Origin: Rhodomicrobium sp. R_RK_3
Lineage (GTDB): Bacteria > Pseudomonadota > Alphaproteobacteria > Rhizobiales > Rhodomicrobiaceae
Direction: 5' to 3'
Assembly (NCBI RefSeq): GCF_002198715.1
Contig: NZ_MWLK01000022.1
Span: 162,045 to 226,044 of the forward strand
Length of the DNA stretch: 64,000 nt
In this document: piece after piece, positions 61,209-64,000 of the stretch
Layout of the letters: every line of letters starts with the position of its first letter
Position numbering within the stretch: the stretch's first letter is position 1
Position numbers and translations under genes: made by a program
Notes under the pieces: generated by a model
Seen by the model: the letters and a program-made list of their open reading frames with translations, nothing else
Database searches by the model: none
What the model was told of the DNA's origin: nothing

Positions 61209-62042
61209 ATGGAAAAATTGCCCCCAGAGGCCGCGGCAAGCGCCCAAGCCGTTGAAAATCCAGGGCTGCGGCCGCCGGCCATCATCCTGGTCGAGCCGCA
61301 GCTCGGCGAGAATATCGGCCAGGCCGCCCGCGCCATGGCCAATTTCGGCCTGGCCGAATTGCGCCTCGTCGCCCCCCGCGACGGCTGGCCGAGCGAGAAG
61401 GCGCTGGCGGCGGCATCGGGCGCGAGCCACATCATCGAGCGCGCCGTGCTGTTTCCGACCGTCGAAGCCGCCATTGCTGATCTGCATTTTGTCGGGGCGA
61501 CAACCGCGCGTATTCGTGAGATGGTCAAGCCGGTCTTCACGCCCGAAACGGCCGCGCGCGACTTCGCGGGCCGGGCGGAAGCAGGGCAACTTTGCGGCGT
61601 TTTATTCGGCCGGGAGCGCTCCGGCCTTGAAAACGACGAAGTTGCATTGGCGGATGCACTGGTGATGGCGCCGGTCGATCCGGCCTTCGCATCGCTCAAT
61701 CTGGCTCAGGCTGTGCTGATCGTCGGTTATGAGTGGCGCAAGGCCGTCGCTGGCGCTTCGCTCGGGCGCGGTACGGAGTTCGACGGTCCAGCGCGGGAAG
61801 GGGTGCAGCTCAATAAGTGCATTCCTGCCACACGCGGCGAGCTTCTCGACTTCTTCGCTCATATCGAAGGAGAATTGTCGCAAGCGGGCTTTTTCAAAAC
61901 TGACGAGAAGCGTTCAAGCGTGGTACGAAACATCCGCAATATGTTCCATCGGGCGTCACTGACCGATCAGGAGGTGAGGACTTTGCGGGGGATCGTTGTT
62001 GCGCTTACGGGAGTGCGGCGTTCGCGCCACAGGGTGGAGTAG
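61209..62042 (+). CDS. SPOUT tRNA/rRNA 2'-O-methyltransferase, TrmJ-like
   Basis: A 277-residue SpoU/TrmH-superfamily enzyme with the AdoMet-binding trefoil knot: ILVEPQLGENIGQAARAMANFG, LRLVAPRDGWPSEKA, GVLFGRERSGLENDEV and VDPAFASLNLAQAVLIVGYEW. The arrangement matches TrmJ (Cm32/Um32 of tRNA). The C-terminal extension carries a helical TrmJ-type domain. ATG 61209, with AAGGTGA upstream, is preferred over GTG 61200. It is divergent from icd. Confidence 0.92.
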   Translation: MEKLPPEAAASAQAVENPGLRPPAIILVEPQLGENIGQAARAMANFGLAELRLVAPRDGWPSEKALAAASGASHIIERAVLFPTVEAAIADLHFVGATTARIREMVKPVFTPETAARDFAGRAEAGQLCGVLFGRERSGLENDEVALADALVMAPVDPAFASLNLAQAVLIVGYEWRKAVAGASLGRGTEFDGPAREGVQLNKCIPATRGELLDFFAHIEGELSQAGFFKTDEKRSSVVRNIRNMFHRASLTDQEVRTLRGIVVALTGVRRSRHRVE

Positions 62043-62146
62043 CAGGGCAACAGTTGTCACAGTTACGCCGCGTTTATGGTATTGCGATTGCCACGACATA
62101 ATGGCAGCGTGTGGCCCTCGGAGGGACTACAGGGCAGGGGATGCAA

Positions 62147-62752
62147 ATGATCAATTTCAGCCGATTGGGATTTTTGACGTGTCTATTCGCCGGCCTTGCC
62201 TTCGCCGCCGTCGCGACGGCGCAGACGAGCGCCGCGCCGAAGGGCGACAAGGAAGGTGCGGCCAAGGACGGGGCCAAGGATGAGCTGAGCGTCAAATCCG
62301 TGAAGCTGATCACGGGCTTTGCTCTCACCACCATCCCGAGCGAAATCAAGCAGCCGGACGGCAAGGTCCTGAAAATCGACCGGTCCAACCTGGAGAAGAT
62401 CCTGGTGCCGCTCGAAGATGCCCGCCGCATCATCATGACCGCCCGCAATTCCGCCCATGCGCAGATGTGCGACATGCCGGAGCTGCAGGCCGAGAACTAT
62501 CTGGCTCTGATGCGCGGCGAGCAGGCCAAGAAGAAGTGGACGCAGGAGCAGATGCTGTTCATCAACCGCCTTCACCTGTTCACGGTGATGTGGCTGACGG
62601 GCAACGTCAAATTCCTGGAAAAGGATGGCAAGAAGGAGCCGACCGTCATCTCCGAGCCCGACAAGGGCGAGAAGAAGGTTTGCAGCCCCGAGGAAAAGGA
62701 CAATGTGAAGGCCAATATCGAGGCTTTCCTGAAGTCCGTGCAGAAATCATAA
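62147..62752 (+). CDS. Exported protein of unknown function
   Basis: A 201-residue protein with a signal peptide (MINFSRLGFLTCLFAGLAFA, cleavage probably after ATAQ). A short Lys/Ala/Asp-rich segment follows, then a helical domain: LEDARRIIMTARNSAHAQMCDMPELQAENYLALMRGEQ, KWTQEQMLFINRLHLFTVMWLTG. Two cysteines (QMCDM, KVCSP) may form a disulfide. No named family is recognised. The start at 62147 is chosen for the AGGGG site; ATG 62141 is also possible. Confidence 0.72.
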   Translation: MINFSRLGFLTCLFAGLAFAAVATAQTSAAPKGDKEGAAKDGAKDELSVKSVKLITGFALTTIPSEIKQPDGKVLKIDRSNLEKILVPLEDARRIIMTARNSAHAQMCDMPELQAENYLALMRGEQAKKKWTQEQMLFINRLHLFTVMWLTGNVKFLEKDGKKEPTVISEPDKGEKKVCSPEEKDNVKANIEAFLKSVQKS

Positions 62753-62776
62753 AATGACGGGAATTTGGCTGCGGCG

Positions 62777-62806
62777 TTGACAGCGCCGCGCCGGTTCCGC
62801 TATCAC
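62777..62806 (+). promoter_or_regulatory. Possible sigma-70-type promoter for rpsD
   Basis: A TTGACA -35 element is followed 17-18 bp later by CTATCA/TATCAC as a -10. It lies about 170 bp upstream of rpsD and 25 bp after the previous stop. This is seen by eye only. Confidence 0.4.
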
Positions 62807-62814
62807 CTGACCCA

Positions 62815-62838
62815 GGCGGACCATTTGGTCCGCCTTTT
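62815..62838 (+). terminator. Hairpin with T-run between the exported protein gene and rpsD
   Basis: GGCGGACC/GGTCCGCC forms a perfect 8-bp stem with a 4-base loop, followed by TTTT. It lies downstream of the promoter-like sequence and could end the upstream transcript or lie in the rpsD leader. Confidence 0.75.
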
Positions 62839-62974
62839 CTCATGCCCGTGGCGGCCAGCACAAGAGAGAGGCCGCCTGTCGTTTGCCGGATCGCGATGGT
62901 CTTACCGTCAGGGCCGGGTAAAAGGAGGAGGGCATGGTCACTTTGTCAAAAGCCAATCTCTTTCGAGGACAAAC

Positions 62975-63592
62975 ATGACCAAGCGCATCAGCGCCAAGCA
63001 TAAGATCGACCGCCGTCTCGGCGAGAATATCTGGGGCCGGCCGAAGAGCCCGGTCAACAAGCGCGAATATGGACCCGGCCAGCACGGCCAGCGCCGCCGC
63101 GGCAAGGTGTCCGATTTCGGCGTGCAGCTTCGCGCCAAGCAGAAGCTGAAGGGCTATTACGGCAATATCAACGAGCGCCAGTTCAAGAACATCTATAAGG
63201 AAGCCACGCGGCTGCGCGGCGACACCTCCGAGAACCTGATCGGCCTCCTGGAATGCCGTCTGGATGCGGTGGTCTACCGCTCCAAATTCGTGCAGACGCC
63301 GTTCGCGGCGCGCCAGTTCATCAGCCATGGCCATATCCAGGTCAATGGCCGCCGGGTGAACATCCCGAGCTACCGCTGCCGCGCTGGCGACGTCATCGAG
63401 ATCCAGGAGAAGTCGCGCGGCATCGTGGCGGTGCTGGAAGCCGTGCAGAGCTCCGAGCGCGATGTTCCGGACTATATCGAGGCCGACCACTCCAAGATGC
63501 GCGCCAGCTTCGTGCGCGTGCCCACGCTCGGCGACGTGCCCTATCCGGTGCGCATGGAGCCGAATCTGGTGGTCGAGTTCTACTCACGCTAA
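62975..63592 (+). CDS. rpsD: 30S ribosomal protein S4
   Basis: A primary 16S-binding protein of 205 residues that starts 30S assembly. The N-terminal region [19 protein letters not shown] and [17 protein letters not shown] lacks the zinc cysteines, the usual form in this group. The S4 RNA-binding domain is visible in [12 protein letters not shown] and [24 protein letters not shown]. It is monocistronic with a terminator. The 222-bp leader holds a hairpin. Confidence 0.98.
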   Translation: MTKRISAKHKIDRRLGENIWGRPKSPVNKREYGPGQHGQRRRGKVSDFGVQLRAKQKLKGYYGNINERQFKNIYKEATRLRGDTSENLIGLLECRLDAVVYRSKFVQTPFAARQFISHGHIQVNGRRVNIPSYRCRAGDVIEIQEKSRGIVAVLEAVQSSERDVPDYIEADHSKMRASFVRVPTLGDVPYPVRMEPNLVVEFYSR

Positions 63593-63641
63593 GGGTGACG
63601 CGCCGCCGGGGCCAGCAACGGCTCCGGTGATGCGATTTTTT

Positions 63642-63687
63642 AGCGCGCGGTCCGGCTCCGGAAGGAGTTCGGGCCGCGCGCTTTTTG
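63642..63687 (+). terminator. Rho-independent terminator after rpsD
   Basis: A 9-bp stem AGCGCGCGG/CCGCGCGCT, with further pairing inside the loop (TCCGG...), ends in TTTTTG. It begins 50 bp after the rpsD stop. Confidence 0.9.
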
Positions 63688-63926
63688 CGTTTGGGATGGC
63701 GGATAGGGGCATTCGGCCAAGGTTGGCGGCGTCCGGGCAAAACGCCACCTTCTCCTGGGAGCAGATGGTGGCGCCGCGCCAAATCGATGCCCGGTCAGCA
63801 GGTTAAAGCGGGGTCATTTAAATTGGCAATTCCAGGGTGTACGCCGCCGGCAGGTCCCCAGCCGAGGCGCGGTCCCGGGCGGTGGAGGAAAATGCAAGGC
63901 ATCCGCTTAATCCCCGCAGCCAGACT

Positions 63927-64000
63927 CCCTCTCCCATGGGAGACCTTTGCGTATCGAAGGTCCTCTCCCCGTCGTCCCGGACGGCCGTCAGGCCGAGCCG
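63927..64000. mobile_element. MITE-like element entering a REP palindrome, cut by the window edge
   Basis: The left palindrome half CCCTCTCCCATGGG (63927-63940) is followed directly by AGACCTTTGC at 63941. From there to 64000 the sequence is the reverse complement of 36658-36717 with one mismatch in 60 bases. Its other end and the second palindrome half lie outside the window. Confidence 0.8.

Overview
The window is high-GC alphaproteobacterial chromosome, most like Hyphomicrobiales (Rhizobiales). The family is not certain; a Beijerinckiaceae or Methylocystaceae type of organism would fit. The evidence is conserved gene order: a DUF177-plsX-fabH-ihfA-merR block beside bamE, a glyA-nrdR-ribD-ribE-ribB-ribH-nusB-thiL operon, a CckA cell-cycle kinase upstream of recA, and a phasin. 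A K+-independent H+-pyrophosphatase and a TakP-like TRAP binding protein agree with this. There is no phage, conjugative or CRISPR locus. Most of the window is core chromosome with short accessory stretches and many intergenic repeats.

Region by region. 0.1-5.9 kb (minus strand): a tightly packed four-gene redox operon, read as [2Fe-2S]/flavin reductase, tetrahaem cytochrome c554-like protein, membrane cytochrome b-like protein, then a membrane-anchored decahaem cytochrome. 6.5-11.3 kb: tRNA-Pro(GGG), then fatty acid/phospholipid initiation genes with ihfA and a MerR regulator. 11.4-14.2 kb: bamE and hppA, converging on a terminator. 14.4-21.2 kb: the glyA-to-thiL operon. 21.4-28.2 kb: an M16C peptidase, an amino-acid-type binding protein, a proline-rich membrane protein and the TRAP binding protein. 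28.3-30.5 kb: crtY-crtB. 30.7-36.5 kb: accessory metabolism (AAC(3) family, PcaD-like, a lone CoA-transferase subunit, split XdhC, a DadA-like oxidoreductase) and two tiny basic proteins. 36.5-44.5 kb: TerC, Ndk, an esterase, an ABC-F ATPase, acylphosphatase, an XRE regulator with a MocA-like transferase, and a phasin. 44.7-50.4 kb: large membrane proteins (DUF2339, MscS) and a FliO-like protein. 50.7-58.6 kb: cckA, recA and alaS, with a low-GC two-gene insertion between recA and alaS. 58.8-63.6 kb: GDPD, icd, a TrmJ-like methyltransferase, a secreted protein and rpsD.

How the genes work together. The redox operon has the parts to move electrons from NAD(P)H through iron-sulfur/flavin and b-haem to periplasmic c-haems; its substrate cannot be read from sequence. 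The 14-21 kb operon supplies riboflavin, thiamine diphosphate and one-carbon units together with NusB and NrdR. Several genes are parts of multi-part systems whose partners are not here: CoA-transferase alpha without beta, XdhC and MocA-like factors without a molybdenum hydroxylase, a TRAP binding protein without its permease, crtY-crtB without crtE/crtI, and a FliO-like protein without flagellar genes.

The clearest non-coding signal is a roughly 160-bp MITE-like element with AGACCTTTGC termini. It sits inside the centre of another palindromic intergenic repeat at 36.6 kb, with a 6-bp target duplication. A second copy, 59 of 60 bases identical over the visible part, starts inside the same kind of palindrome at the right edge of the window.
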